From assembly GCA_030035585.1 (NCBI GenBank), contig CM057482.1, positions 61,384,828 to 61,448,827 on the forward strand: a stretch of 64,000 nucleotides of DNA. Reading direction: 5' to 3'. Of the stretch, positions 9,854 through 20,950 are shown piece by piece. The stretch's first letter is position 1, and every line of letters starts with the position of its first letter. The DNA is from Dugong dugon (lineage: Eukaryota > Chordata > Mammalia > Sirenia > Dugongidae). Made by a program: the position numbers and the translations under genes. The notes under the pieces are model-generated. The model was not told where the DNA came from and made no database searches. It worked only from the letters and a program-made list of their open reading frames with translations.

Positions 9854-12169
9854 GAAGAGACTGGGTAAATATCAAAAGGAGACTCAGCTATGGCACACAT
9901 GTTAGAATTATCAGACCAGGAAATTAAAATAACTATGATAATATGTTAAAGGCTCTATGTAAAAAGTGGAAAACATGCAAGAATAAAATGGTAATCAAAG
10001 TGAAAAGATTGAAACTCTAAGAAATATTCAAAAAGAAATATGAGAAATGAAAAACAGTAACAGAAATGAAAAATGGCACTGATTGGCTCATTAGTAGACT
10101 GCACATGTGGAAAAAAGAACCAGTAAGGTTGAAGATTATCACTGGAAACTTGTCAAATTGAAAAGAAAAAAGACTGAAAAGAGTGGAATAGAATATCTAA
10201 GAAAGGAGAGACAATTGCAAAAAGTGTAACATACGCATAGAGGGAATACCAGAAGGAGAAGAGAGAAAGGAACAGAAGAAATATTTGAAGTTTTAATGGC
10301 AGAGTATTACCCAAAGTTGTTGCCAGACACCAAATTACAGATCTAGGAATCCAGAGAATACCAAGCAGGATAAATACCAAAACATCTAAACCTAGGCATA
10401 TCATATTGAAAGTGCAGATAATTGCACAAAGAGAAAAAATTTAAATAAACAAGAGGAAAAAATTTTCAAAACAAAAACATGACACCTGTAAAGGAACAAG
10501 GATTATAATTAATCAGACCTCCCCAGAAACTATGCAAGCAAGAAGAAAGTGGAGTGATACATTTAAAGTGTGGAAAGAAAACTCTAACTGAACACATGCT
10601 AAGCACCAGGTATTTCAGTGCCCACATATAATCAAGAATAAATTCTTTGAAAAACTAGGAAAAGTCACTAAACAAATACACTAATATAACCTTCAAAAAC
10701 TAAAAAAAAAATAAACAAATAAATTTTAAAAAACCAGGAAAGGGGCATAATCTGATTTCCAAAGTTACAACTATATAATATTAAAATGTCCAGTTTTTTT
10801 AAAAAATCACAACATATACAAGAAAAAGATTTGTTCCATTCAAAGGAACAAAAGAAACTGACAGAAAATGTTCCAGTCCACACATCAGACTTACTAGATA
10901 AAGACTTCAAAATATTCCTAAAGAGCCAAAGGAAAACACGGAGAAATAACTAAAGGAAATCAGGAAAACAATGTACGAAAGAAAGTGAGAATATTAATAA
11001 AGAGATAGAAAATATAAAAAGAAACCAAACACAAATTCAGGAGCTCAAAAGTACAACCACTGAAATAAAAACTCACTAGAAGATGCAAAGATTTCAGGAG
11101 GAAGAAACTACTGGCAAAGTTGAAAAAAGGGCAATTGAAATAACTCTCAAGAACAAAAAAAGAAAAAAATGAAGTAAACAAAGCCTATGAGACCTGCTAG
11201 ACACAATCAAGATGGCCAGCACTGTTACCCCAGAAGGAGAAGAGAGAAAGTGACAAAAATCATACTTGAAGAAATAATGACTGAAAATTCCAAAATTTGA
11301 TCATAGATGTGAATCTTCAAATCTTAGAAGCTAAACAAATTTCAAGGAAAATAAACTCAAACATACACAACAATCAATTTAAAAGAGAAATCTAGAACAC
11401 CATTCTTTTTCCAATAGCATCTAAAAAAAGAAAACTCTTAGGAATAAATTTAACTTAAGAGGCTAAAAGCTTACATGCCAAAAACTACAAAATATTGCTG
11501 AAAGAAATTCAAGAACTAAATAAATGGAAAGACTTACCGTGTTCATGGAATGGAAGACTTAATATTGTCAAAATGGCAATTCTACTAAATTAATCTACAG
11601 TTTCAGTGTAATCCCAATGAAAATTCCAAAAGCCATTTTTACAAAAATGGAAAAGCCAAAACTCAAGCTCATCTTGAATTGCTTGGGGCCCAGAATAGCC
11701 AAAATAATCTTCAAACACAAGGATCAAAGTCAGATGACTCACAATTCCCAACTTTAAAACAACTGCAAAGCTGCAGTAATCAAAAGTGTGTGGTATTGGC
11801 ATATGAATAGACATATAGACCAACAGAATGGAATCGAAACTGTACAAATAAACCCAATCATATATGGTCAATATATTTTCAACAGAGATGCTAAATCCAT
11901 TCAATGGGGAAAGAAGAGTCTCTTTAACAAATGGTACAAAGATAACTGGATTTCCATATGCAAGAGAATGAAGTTTGACTTCTACTGCACACCATACAAA
12001 AATAACTCAAAATGATCCATGAACTAAATACAACCACTAAAGTCATAACACTCTTAGAAGAAACTGTAAGGATTTGGCAATGGATATTTACATGTGACAC
12101 AAAAAGCATAAATAACAAAACAAAAAAATTGAAAAATTAGATTACACTGAAATTTCAAATTTTGTTCAT

Positions 12170-12350
12170 CACTGTTTAGGAAGCATTGAGTTTCTGTTTA
12201 TGGTGATAGAAAATGTGGCTATGGATTCTGTGACAGTGCACAACATGAATGATGTAACTGGTGTCACCAAATTGTATGCATGAAGATGCTGAATTGACAA
12301 ATGGTTAGTTGTGTATATTTTTACAATAAAAAGGTAAAAAAAAATTTAAA
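12170..12350 (+). mobile_element. L1 3'-end fragment nested in another L1
   Basis: Sequence 'gagtttctgtttatggtga' through 'acaatgaa'-like and 'ttacaataaaaagg' resembles an L1M 3' UTR end and is followed by an A-rich tail. The host L1 resumes its ORF2 C-terminal sequence after it, so this is a separate insertion or a rearranged end. Confidence 0.5.
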
Positions 12351-13339
12351 AAGTTCTTAAAAAAAGACTCTCAAATTCATAAGACAACCTGTAGAATCCT
12401 TTTAATTTGATAATGTATATTTGTAAGTCATATAACTGATAAGGGTATAAGATCCAGAATATGTAAAGAATCCCTAAAACTCAAGAACAAAAACACCAAT
12501 ATACCAATTTAAAAATAAGCAAAGGACTTGAATAGATATTTCTGTAAAGAAGGTATATAAATAACCGAGAAGCATAAGAAAGGGTACTAAACATCATTAG
12601 TCATTAGAGAAATGCAAATCAGAACCAAAATGAGATAGCACTTCATACCTAATAGGATAGGCATAACAATAATTTTAAAAAATGAAAAACAACAAGTGTT
12701 GTGGAGACCATGGGGAAATTTGAACACTCATACATTGCTGGTGGAAATGTAAAGTGGTGCAGCTGCTGTGGAAAACACATTGGTGCTTAATCAAAAAGGT
12801 AAACACAGAATTATCATGTGACCCAGCACTTCCACTCCTAGGTATATACCAAAGGAATTGAAAACAGAGACTCAAAGAGTGACTTGTAAACCAATATTCA
12901 CTGCAGCATTATTCACAATAGCCAAAAGGTGTAAACCCAAGTTTACCCATTAACAGATAAATGGATAAACAAAATGTGGTATATGCATACAATGGAATAT
13001 TATTCAGCCAAAAAGGTGAATAATTCTGATACATAATACAATATTGATAGATTCTGAAAACATTATGCCAAGTAAAATAAGCTTATATGAACTATCTAGA
13101 ATAGGCAAATTCATAGATACAGAAAGTAGATTAGAGGATACCAGGGCTGGGGAACAGAATAATAAGGAGTTATTTCTGAATGGGTATAGAGTTCTATTTC
13201 GGGTGATAAAAATTTTTGTAAATAGAAAGTGGTAATGGTTATACAACACTGTGAAGCTATTTAATGCCACTGAATTGTACACTTAAAAATGATTAAAATG
13301 ACAAATTATATATATATATACTGTACAATATTTAAAAAG

Positions 13340-14166
13340 AAAAGATTTTTAATTTACAAAAAAAAAGAAAAAGTATTGAGGCAGATCCTGACATGGGGCC
13401 AAGCTTCGATTCTGTTTGGTCTGAGCTACAGCCTCTATCCTGATAAACCCTGTCAGGAGAAATTTAAAATGAGAGCAAAAGAAAGGTTCACAAAGAATCC
13501 TGACACTGGGTCAAGCTTGGATTATGGAAGACCAAGCTACAGCCACTAGCATCAGAGCCACTTCCAAAAGGAAAACTTAAGCTGAGACAACAGATAGCAA
13601 AGGTTAGAACTGGAACAACAGAGGGGAAAGAGAAAGGGAGGAGTCAAGGGATTCTATTCAGCAGGGTGGAAAACTTCAGTAGATTATTAAGAAATTGAGG
13701 ACTAATAATGGGGTAAAAAAAATCTGAAGTTTTGCTCTCAGAACTTGGGTGGACTGATGGGAGACCCTGCTAGTCATCCAATATTGAAGAACCCGAGATA
13801 TATCTACTTTGTTGACCCTCATTTAGAGGAACTGAGAAAGCTGCAAGACAAAGATGAGAATGAAAAACCTGACCTACAATTGCCAGGGTCAGTGGTCCAC
13901 CATCTAATCAGGATGAGGATCTTTGAGAAGGTCTGATGTCTCTGATCCAAACCTTGGCTGGGGACTCAAGGCCATATGAACGTAAGTGGGTAAAATGATC
14001 AGCGAGTGCAGTAGACTTTCTGGAACTCCTTGAGACAGGAGCTCAATGCACTGCTTCCAAAATCTGTTGGTAAAATCTTAATGGGAGCTACAGTCAGATT
14101 GGGAGGATACAATGGTTTAGAGGATTAAGGTGAAAGTTGAACTAGCAAAAATTGTATGATACATAT
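13340..14166 (+). mobile_element. ERV-L interior fragment (gag/protease region)
   Basis: Plus-strand retroviral interior. It ends in a protease region where the active-site triplet DTG appears as ETG (LLETGAQ near 14025-14045), and it is continuous across later insertions with the piece at 15419-15785. The open stretch 13745-13936 (63 codons) is uninterrupted but I cannot assign it to a domain. Two copies of an approximately 50-bp motif (13388-13434 and 13499-13546) suggest a small internal duplication. Stops in all frames make it inactive. Confidence 0.6.
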
Positions 14167-14575
14167 TGTCTTAGTTATTTTGTGCTGCTGTAACAGAAAT
14201 ATCACAAATGCATAGCTTTAACAAACAGAAACTTGTTTTCTTACAGATTAGAAGGCTAGAAGTCTGAATTCAGGGTGCTGGCTCTAGGGGAAGGCTTTCT
14301 CCATCTGTAGGCTCTGGTGGAAGGTCCTTGTCTCTTTGAGCTTCTCCTCTGGGAGCTCTTCATGTGGCCTGGAATCTCTCTTTCCACATCTCTGCTTGTT
14401 TACTTATTTAATCTCTTTTATATCTCAAAAGATAGTGACTCAAGACACACCTTACACTAATCCTGCCTCATTAACCTAACAAAGACAATCCCTTCCCAAA
14501 TGAGATTATAACCACAGGCATACAGGTTAGGATTTACAACACATATACTGGTGGGACACAATTCAATCCATAACA
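14167..14575 (-). mobile_element. MaLR (MLT1-like) LTR, minus strand, 409 bp
   Basis: On the plus strand it runs 'tgtcttagttattttgtgc' to 'attcaatccataaca', the reverse complement of an MLT1-type LTR ('tgttatggattgaattgtg' at its start). Flanks catat and tatat fit a 5-bp target duplication with one change. It is inserted in the ERV-L protease region. Confidence 0.75.
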
Positions 14576-15418
14576 TATATTTACAATAATGAAAAAAAGG
14601 GTAGCTGCTGAGGCTGCTCATGTACAACCAAAAACCTCATGGGATTTGGTTCCTTGGTTTGGAGGTTTAGGGTAATAGTTACATGGGACATTTCAGTTAA
14701 TTGGCCTGATAACGTGTTTAGGGTTTCTGTTCTACCTCCTAGTTTGTTGTGTAACAACTGGGGTCTTAAAAACTTGCAAGCAGCCAGCCATGGCACAAAA
14801 ATTGGTCTCTGTTGGCCTGGAGCAACAGAGGAAGGAGAGTTAGGAATAGGAGGAGGATATGGAATGTGTGGCTAATTGCCTCCATAAAAAACTGCCTCCT
14901 TTGCCAAGAGACCAGAAGAACTGGATGGTGCCCAGCTACCATTACTGAACATTTTTTTATCAAGGATCCTATAGAAGGATCCTGATCAAAAAGGGTAAAA
15001 TGCAGAACAGAATTTCAAATTCTCAAGGACTCCAGACTTTCTGGAGCCAAGGGGGCTAGATGAACCCCTGAAACTACTGCTCTGAGATATCTTTAATACC
15101 TACACCAAAAATATCCCCTGAAGTCTTCTTAAAACCAAACAACAGTTTAGCTTAACTAGTAAATAGCTGCCTTGAGCATTATGCTCTTTTAAGAATTATC
15201 TATATGGAATCATATAGGGACAAAATCAACTTGGAAGATTAGATACGAACCTTAAGGGGCAGTGAGTTTACATTAACGGGGGAGAAACAACTCAGAAAAG
15301 GAGTGTGACAATGGTTGCACAACTCGAAGAATGTAATCAATGTCACTGACTTATACATACAGAAACAGTTGAATTGGTGTATGTTTTGTTGTATATAGTC
15401 TCAACAACAACAACAAAA
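14576..15418 (+). mobile_element. L1 3' UTR (afrotherian L1), plus strand
   Basis: Matches, in reverse orientation, the L1 3' UTR at 30480-32100: 'ccttggtttggaggtttag', 'actgcctcctttgccaaga', and the end 'gttgaattggtgtatg' followed by 'tctcaacaacaacaacaaaa'. It lacks any ORF2, so it is a strongly 5'-truncated insertion beside the MaLR LTR. Confidence 0.8.
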
Positions 15419-15785
15419 CCCTGTTGGTTATGTCCTAATGGTGGGTACAGGCAGACTGGAAGGATATAGAAATGGAACGGGTAAGGGGATAAAGATTAAA
15501 GTTTGGATGATAAATTGGAATGTTTGAACAGCCTTTAGGGAAAGTGGTTGTCTCCTTTACCTGCAAGTATTATGGGGATGGATATTGTGTCTGACTGGGG
15601 AACAATTCCCCTATCTAGTATTGTAAAACAGAAAGTATGTAATTACGCCCTTCTACCCATATTGATTGGATGTGCAAAATGGGAACCGGTAAGATTGCCT
15701 GAGTCCACACAAGTCATTACTTTCAAGCAGTACGGGATAGAAGCTAGAGTGATGGTATGAACAAATTTTCTGCACAACAGCCCTG
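15419..15785 (+). mobile_element. ERV-L interior fragment (protease end)
   Basis: Continues the retroviral protease reading begun before 14166. The frame at 15548-15760 contains GMDIVSDWG and CAKWEPVRLPE, which mark the end of ERV-L protease and the start of the following pol region. Removing the two insertions at 14167-15418 would make the pieces collinear. The sequence then stops at an RTE insertion. Confidence 0.7.
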
Positions 15786-16213
15786 TTGTTGTTGTTAGAT
15801 GCCGTCAAGTCAGTTCTGACTCACAGCGACCCTATGTACAACAGAACAAAACACTGCCTGGTCCTGTGCCATACTCACAATTGTTGTTATCCTTGAGCCC
15901 ATTGTTGCAAACACTGTGTCAGTCCATCTCGTTGAGGGTCTTCCTTTTTATCTCTGACCCTCTACCAAGCATGATGTCCTTCTCCAGGGACTTGTCCCTC
16001 CTCATAACGTGTCCAAAGTATGTGAGATGAAGTCTTTCCATCCTTGTTTCTAAGACGCATTCTGGCTGTACTTCTTCCAAGACAGATGTGTTCGTTCTTT
16101 GGGCAGTCCATGGTGTATTCAATATTCTTTGTCAACACCATATTTCCAATGTATCAATTCTTCTTTGGTCTTCTTTATTCATTGTTCAGCCTTCACATGC
16201 AACAATAGTCTTA
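15786..16213 (-). mobile_element. RTE LINE 3' fragment, minus strand
   Basis: Begins 'ttgttgttgttagatgccg' and runs to 'ttcacatgcaacaatag'. The minus-strand frame 15919-16122 (HLTYFGHVMRRDKSLEKDIMLG) is the C-terminal end of the RTE protein. About 430 bp, 5'-truncated. Confidence 0.9.
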
Positions 16214-16760
16214 GGTGGAGCGAAAACTGGGACTTAAGACTAAAGACTGTAAACAACTGCCTCCTTTGCCACTAGACCAGAACTGGATGGTGATGGCTAC
16301 CATTGTTGAACATTTTGATCAAAGACTCAGTGGAAGAATTCTGATAAAAGGGGGTAAACGTGAAACAGAATTTGAAACTTTTATAGAGGCTGGATGACCC
16401 CTCTAAAACCATTGTCCTGAGTTAATCTTTAAACAAAAATGATTCCTGAAGTTATCTTTAAAATAAAAAGTAGTTGAGCTTAATTAGTAAAAAATGTTTG
16501 CCTTGAACATTGTGCTCTTTAAAGAATGATCTATATATGGTCAAAGTGACAACAGCAACTCAGAAGATTAGATGAGAACCTTAGGGAGCAGTGTTTATAT
16601 TAACAATTGTAGAATAATTTAGAAAAGCGTAGCGAGAATGGTTGTACAGCTTGAAGAATATAATCGATGTCACTGAATTTTACATGTAGAAATTGTTGAA
16701 TTGGTATTTGTTTTGCTGTGTATATTTTCACAAAAAAAATAAAAATACAAAAGAAACTTA
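16214..16760 (+). mobile_element. L1 3' UTR end, plus strand
   Basis: Second copy of the same 3' UTR type as 14880-15418, from 'aactgcctcctttgccac' to 'tttgctgtgtatattttca' plus an A-rich tail. It starts where the RTE fragment ends, without ORF2. Confidence 0.8.
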
Positions 16761-17240
16761 AAAATGTACTGGGAGACTGACTTAAGGCCTCCGCAGGAGG
16801 TAATAACCAGTGAAAAATGGCTGGACTAAGGAAGAAGTGATTCTTGTCAGCCATCAGTTAATTCTATGCTATAAAAACCCACAAATTTATCACAAGGTAC
16901 AAACAGCAGTAGATTAAGGGAGTAATGAATAAATGTAGACACCCAGACAAATATAGTTGTTTTTCTCTAAGAAGTATAATTTTGATCTGTATCCTTTCAT
17001 TGTAATAAACTGTACTTGTGAGTATAACAGATTTCAGTGAGTTCTGTGAGACTTTCCAGAAAATTATTAAGCCTGAGTTGGTTTTTGGAACCCCTAAATT
17101 TGCTGTTGGTATCAAAAGTGAGGGCAGTTTTGGAACTGTGCCCTCTAACTTTGTAGCTGTACCTGAAATCCTTGCACTTGGTGTCAGAAGACTTATCAGC
17201 ATCCATGAAGAACATATAAGAACTCTTGGAAAATAAAACA
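16761..17240 (+). mobile_element. LTR-like segment with TATA box and poly(A) signal
   Basis: A TATA-like 'ctataaaaaccc' at 16869 is followed about 130 bp later by AATAAA at 17003-17008 and then 'gtgagtataacagatttca', a layout typical of an LTR U3-R-U5. It could be the 3' LTR of the ERV-L pieces upstream, but I cannot prove they belong together. The 72-codon frame at 17018-17236 is probably chance. Confidence 0.45.
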
Positions 17241-18248
17241 TTTGTTTTCTGGGCTTATATGTATTCTAACAATGAACAGAAATGCAAAGTAAGCTACTCT
17301 TAGTCTGGATGGTGGTGTTGGACATGACCAAAAAATAATTGACATCTAGGGCTTTGACAACCATGACGTGCCTGAAATGCATGGGTTTAGTTATTTTTGA
17401 TGGGTGCTTATATACTGCTTCATTCTCCAAAAGGCTTTGAAGTGGTTTTTTTAAAAAAAAAACATTTGTTTCCATTGTCTGTGGCTTACTGGTGTTAGTC
17501 ACCGAGTGGTGGGGCTAGCATTCTGAGATAAGATGTCATTTGTGTGAATGTGGGAAAAAGCTACAATTAAAATAATGTTATTCTGCCATTGGTCTGACAC
17601 TGTTTCTGTAAATAAGACACATATGATTTACACTGTTTGTACCAACTTCCCACTTGGTGCGTTCTTCACAATTTTCAGGTAAAAGATGAAAATTAAGTAA
17701 TCATCTGGTGGTACAACAGTGTCTGTGCTATTTTATGGCAGACCTTAGGTATGTACTTACCACGAGCCAAGTGTCAACGTCTTCCAGCTGAAGATCATCT
17801 GGAACACACCCGTATTTAAATCAAAGAGAGAGCCCATTAGGAGCGGCAGGGGTGGTGAGGTGACTGTGGGAGGTAAACCAAAGTTAGGAAGCAAAGAACA
17901 TGTCTTGTACATTCACGAGGGTGGGAGGGGCAAGGAGCAGAGCATTTGTCTCAGCTGGATGTTTTGTGCAATGGAGTGAGCTGTGGGAGAAAGGACTAAG
18001 TGATAGGTCGGGGACAGATTATGGAAGGTCTTGAATGTGAAGCTAAGGACTGAATCTTGTAGGAAGTGAAGTGCCATTAATGATTACTGAAGGCAGTTAC
18101 AAGCAATCACAAGAAATACTGACACAGAATCACAGCTAATTCTGATGTGCCCAACAAGGCATGAGGTGCACAAAGCTAAGGTTTGGTACAGTGGCTTTCA
18201 TACATTTTCACCCACAGTAAAAATGCATTCTACACAGACATGCATGTG

Positions 18249-18279
<31 letters not shown>

Positions 18280-18524
18280 GAAACTTAAGATGAACAAGAC
18301 TTAGCCTATGTGCAGCACTTTAGTTTCCATTACACTCCACTCCATGTCCCTGTACCCTATTTGACTTGATTCTATTTCATCCTGGTTTTACTCAATAACT
18401 TAATTTTTCTGCCTACAAAAGAGTGGCCTAAACTTCAAAAAACACTGTCTTTAGGAGATGGAGAGTGGAATTAGAAGGGGAAACAGGATGGCAGTTGATA
18501 GGTGATAGCAGTAGTTCATTTACA
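17241..18524. other. Intergenic, mostly unassigned
   Basis: No gene seen. Around 17905-18120 the text 'ggtcttgaatgtgaagcta' resembles a very old mammalian dispersed repeat of the L2 kind. A (CA)n tract lies at 18249-18277. Confidence 0.4.
18249..18277. repeat. (CA)n microsatellite
   Basis: About 14 uninterrupted CA units. Confidence 0.97.
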
Positions 18525-18870
18525 AAGAAATTCATTCATTCATTCCTGCAACTCACTTTTATGAAGTATATACTATGTACCAGGCATGGAGATACAAAGA
18601 TATCTGAAACCCAGTTGTGGCCTCTAAGAGCTCATGACCAGTGGTGGAGACAGGTAGCCAGTTCAGTGTAGCAGTAGATTTGAGAAAAATATCCCAGGAT
18701 TGTCTAACTACCTGAGGAAAACAGGGGACATTTTACAGAGAAAATTGTATGTGAGTTCACTCTTGAAGAATGATTTTATCAAAGAGAGGCCACTGCTGGA
18801 AGGTACCCAAAGTAAAAGGAAAGGGGTGACAAGGTGAAGGAGTATTGAAAGCACAGAGTGTGATCTGGGT
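18525..18870. mobile_element. Ancient mammalian repeat, probably L2-class
   Basis: Contains 'attcattcattcctgcaac' followed by 'tactatgtaccaggcatgg', a phrase common in ancient mammalian LINE-derived repeats. The rest aligns only by feel, so family and ends are uncertain. Confidence 0.4.
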
Positions 18871-20521
18871 AGGGTTGGCAACTTTAGCAATTAAAAATAA
18901 GAGGCACCCAGTTAAATTTGGATTTCAAAAAAGAAATGAATACTTTGTTGTGTAAATCTGTTCTATAGATCTGGAAGGGGCAAGACATTCTATATAACTG
19001 CTGGTGGGCACAGGGAAGTGGCAGAGATGAATCTGGGCATGTGTTCAGATCAGGCTTCAATATCCGAAGAGAGAATAAGAGGTTGCCCTGTAGACAAGTG
19101 CACACAGGAATGTTAGTTCATTAATAATTATAGAATACTCAATGAAGGCGGACTCCTAGTGTGTGCATAGAATGATCATTATTTATTAAAGATTATTAAT
19201 TCCATTTCAGTACTTCTTTCTCACTTTCTATGCTGCTGATGTTAATTGTTCCCAAGATGTCTTTGTCAGTGTTTAGTTGAGAAGGAGTGAGCACATTTCA
19301 TAGCGTTTACTGATTTCTGATCCAGCCTGAAGGCATATTTAGATTGTTAATATAATGGGATCAGCAGCATGTGTGTGATCAACCAAGGGTTGTCTTTGCT
19401 TTGTTTGAGCAATTTGCCAGATGTAGTAGACACAGGTTGTCTATCTTCCCTTTCCCTTTTTTGGTAATGGCTCCCCTGCCCTGTCCACTGTTCAACGCCT
19501 TCCAGGGATGGCTCCTGGCAGGCCCAGATGGGGCAACTGACAGAAGATGGGTCAATCAGAGTTCAGTGTCTTGTCATGGTTAAACTTGTAACCTTAAACT
19601 TCGGAGCTGTTAGTAGCCATGTTTTTCTGCCATATTGACTGGAAAGTCAGAAGATAGTTAACACTATGCGGGGGCGGGGGAGGGATCAATGATGAAGGGG
19701 GAGAGAGAGTGACAGACAGGCAAAATGGTCATTCCCTGGATTCATTATGTTCTGTAAGTTTGCGTTGCATTTCTATCCTTGGGTTTGGTGAGGTTCCTCT
19801 TTATCTTCTGATGAATTTCAATTTATGCTTAAGATCACTAGAATAGTTTCTTGTACTTGAAACAAGGATGCTAATTAATAAACCAGATCAGTAAAGTTCT
19901 ACTGAAAACCACTGTGGTTATCACTGGTAAAAAATATTTTCTCCCAGTAGTGATTGAGAGTTGGGTATTTAATATCTAGGTAGAAGTTTACCATAGAACT
20001 CCCACATGCAAATAGGAAGAAGAAATATTTTTATTAAACTGAGCATGCTCATTACTACACATAAAATACACTTCCTAGCACATGGTTTCTCTTTTCTGCC
20101 AGAGCTAGTTCTGGGTTTGTTCAAGGAAAAGCTCATCAGCTTGATCTGGCAGGTTTATCTGGGTTGGCTGGGGAGTTGTTTTATAGAACATTAAACAATA
20201 AAATATTCAGATTTACATAAAGTGTATCTATAAATGTACTAGTTATGCCATGGAAAAGAGCGAGCTGTGGATGTCTGGGAATATTTGATTTCAGTAAACC
20301 ACTCTGCAGTACCTCTCAGAGCCTGTAACATACTAATACATATTGTGCATTTCCCAAAGGTAGATAGCTCCTGAAAACCTTAAACTGCTCTAAAAATAAA
20401 GGATATTAAAAATATATGCATATATATGTGCATATAACAAGCACACATATATGTGTGAAAATATATGTGTATTTTTTTTAACTGTGTGGTATTTCATGAT
20501 TTGGATGAAACGTTGATCTCT
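18871..20521. other. Intergenic, unassigned
   Basis: No gene, SINE, LTR or RNA recognised. Short AT-rich alternating stretch at 20401-20475. The plus-strand frame 19371-19583 has no recognisable motif. Confidence 0.4.
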
Positions 20522-20950
20522 AAATTTGGATGTTGAGCATGACTCTATGGAAGTGACTTTTAAGGAAGATCTCCCTACCTGGTAACGTGTACAGTGGACT
20601 GAACATTGTCTTCTAAAATACCTTCCACTGCACTGGTCTTTCCTGCTCCAATAGAACATTCAGGAGTGTCCAGGCACAGTGGTCGCTGTTCTCACATTGC
20701 ACTGGGCTTACTGAGTTACACGTTTTCATTTCCCCCTTTACACTGGGGAAAGTATTCAGTCTTTCATCAATAAGTTTGAAGACAGACGTAGGCTTTGTGG
20801 ATATTCAAACCAATCTTGGGAAAAACAAAAAAAGACAGTCTTTGAAAACTTACTATAATGCTGCAATAATGAAGACAGTGTAATGGTGTAAGGATAATCA
20901 AGTAGATCAAGGAATGAAACAGAGTCCCGAAACTGACCCACATTAACACT

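Larger units (their letters stand above)
8090..13335 (+). mobile_element. Old L1 element (L1M-like), plus strand, internally deleted
   Basis: A long adenine-rich plus-strand element. The left part resembles L1 5' UTR (8150-9200), and 9900-11200 resembles ORF1 with the intervening region much reduced. From 11390 to 13280 comes the ORF2 C-terminal region and 3' UTR, for example 'tggaatattattcagcca' at about 12990 and 'actgaattgtacactta' near 13270. All frames are broken; most of ORF2 is missing. An AfroSINE (9205-9408), a (CA)n tract and a second L1 3' end (12170-12350) interrupt it. Confidence 0.7.

Noticed and set aside
13745..13936. 63-codon frame as a host gene
   Set aside because: It sits inside a retroviral interior between other ERV-L pieces and is best read as part of that element.
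17018..17236. 72-codon frame near an AATAAA as a small gene
   Set aside because: It lies in the U5-like end of an LTR-like segment with TATA and poly(A) signals; no domain or start context.
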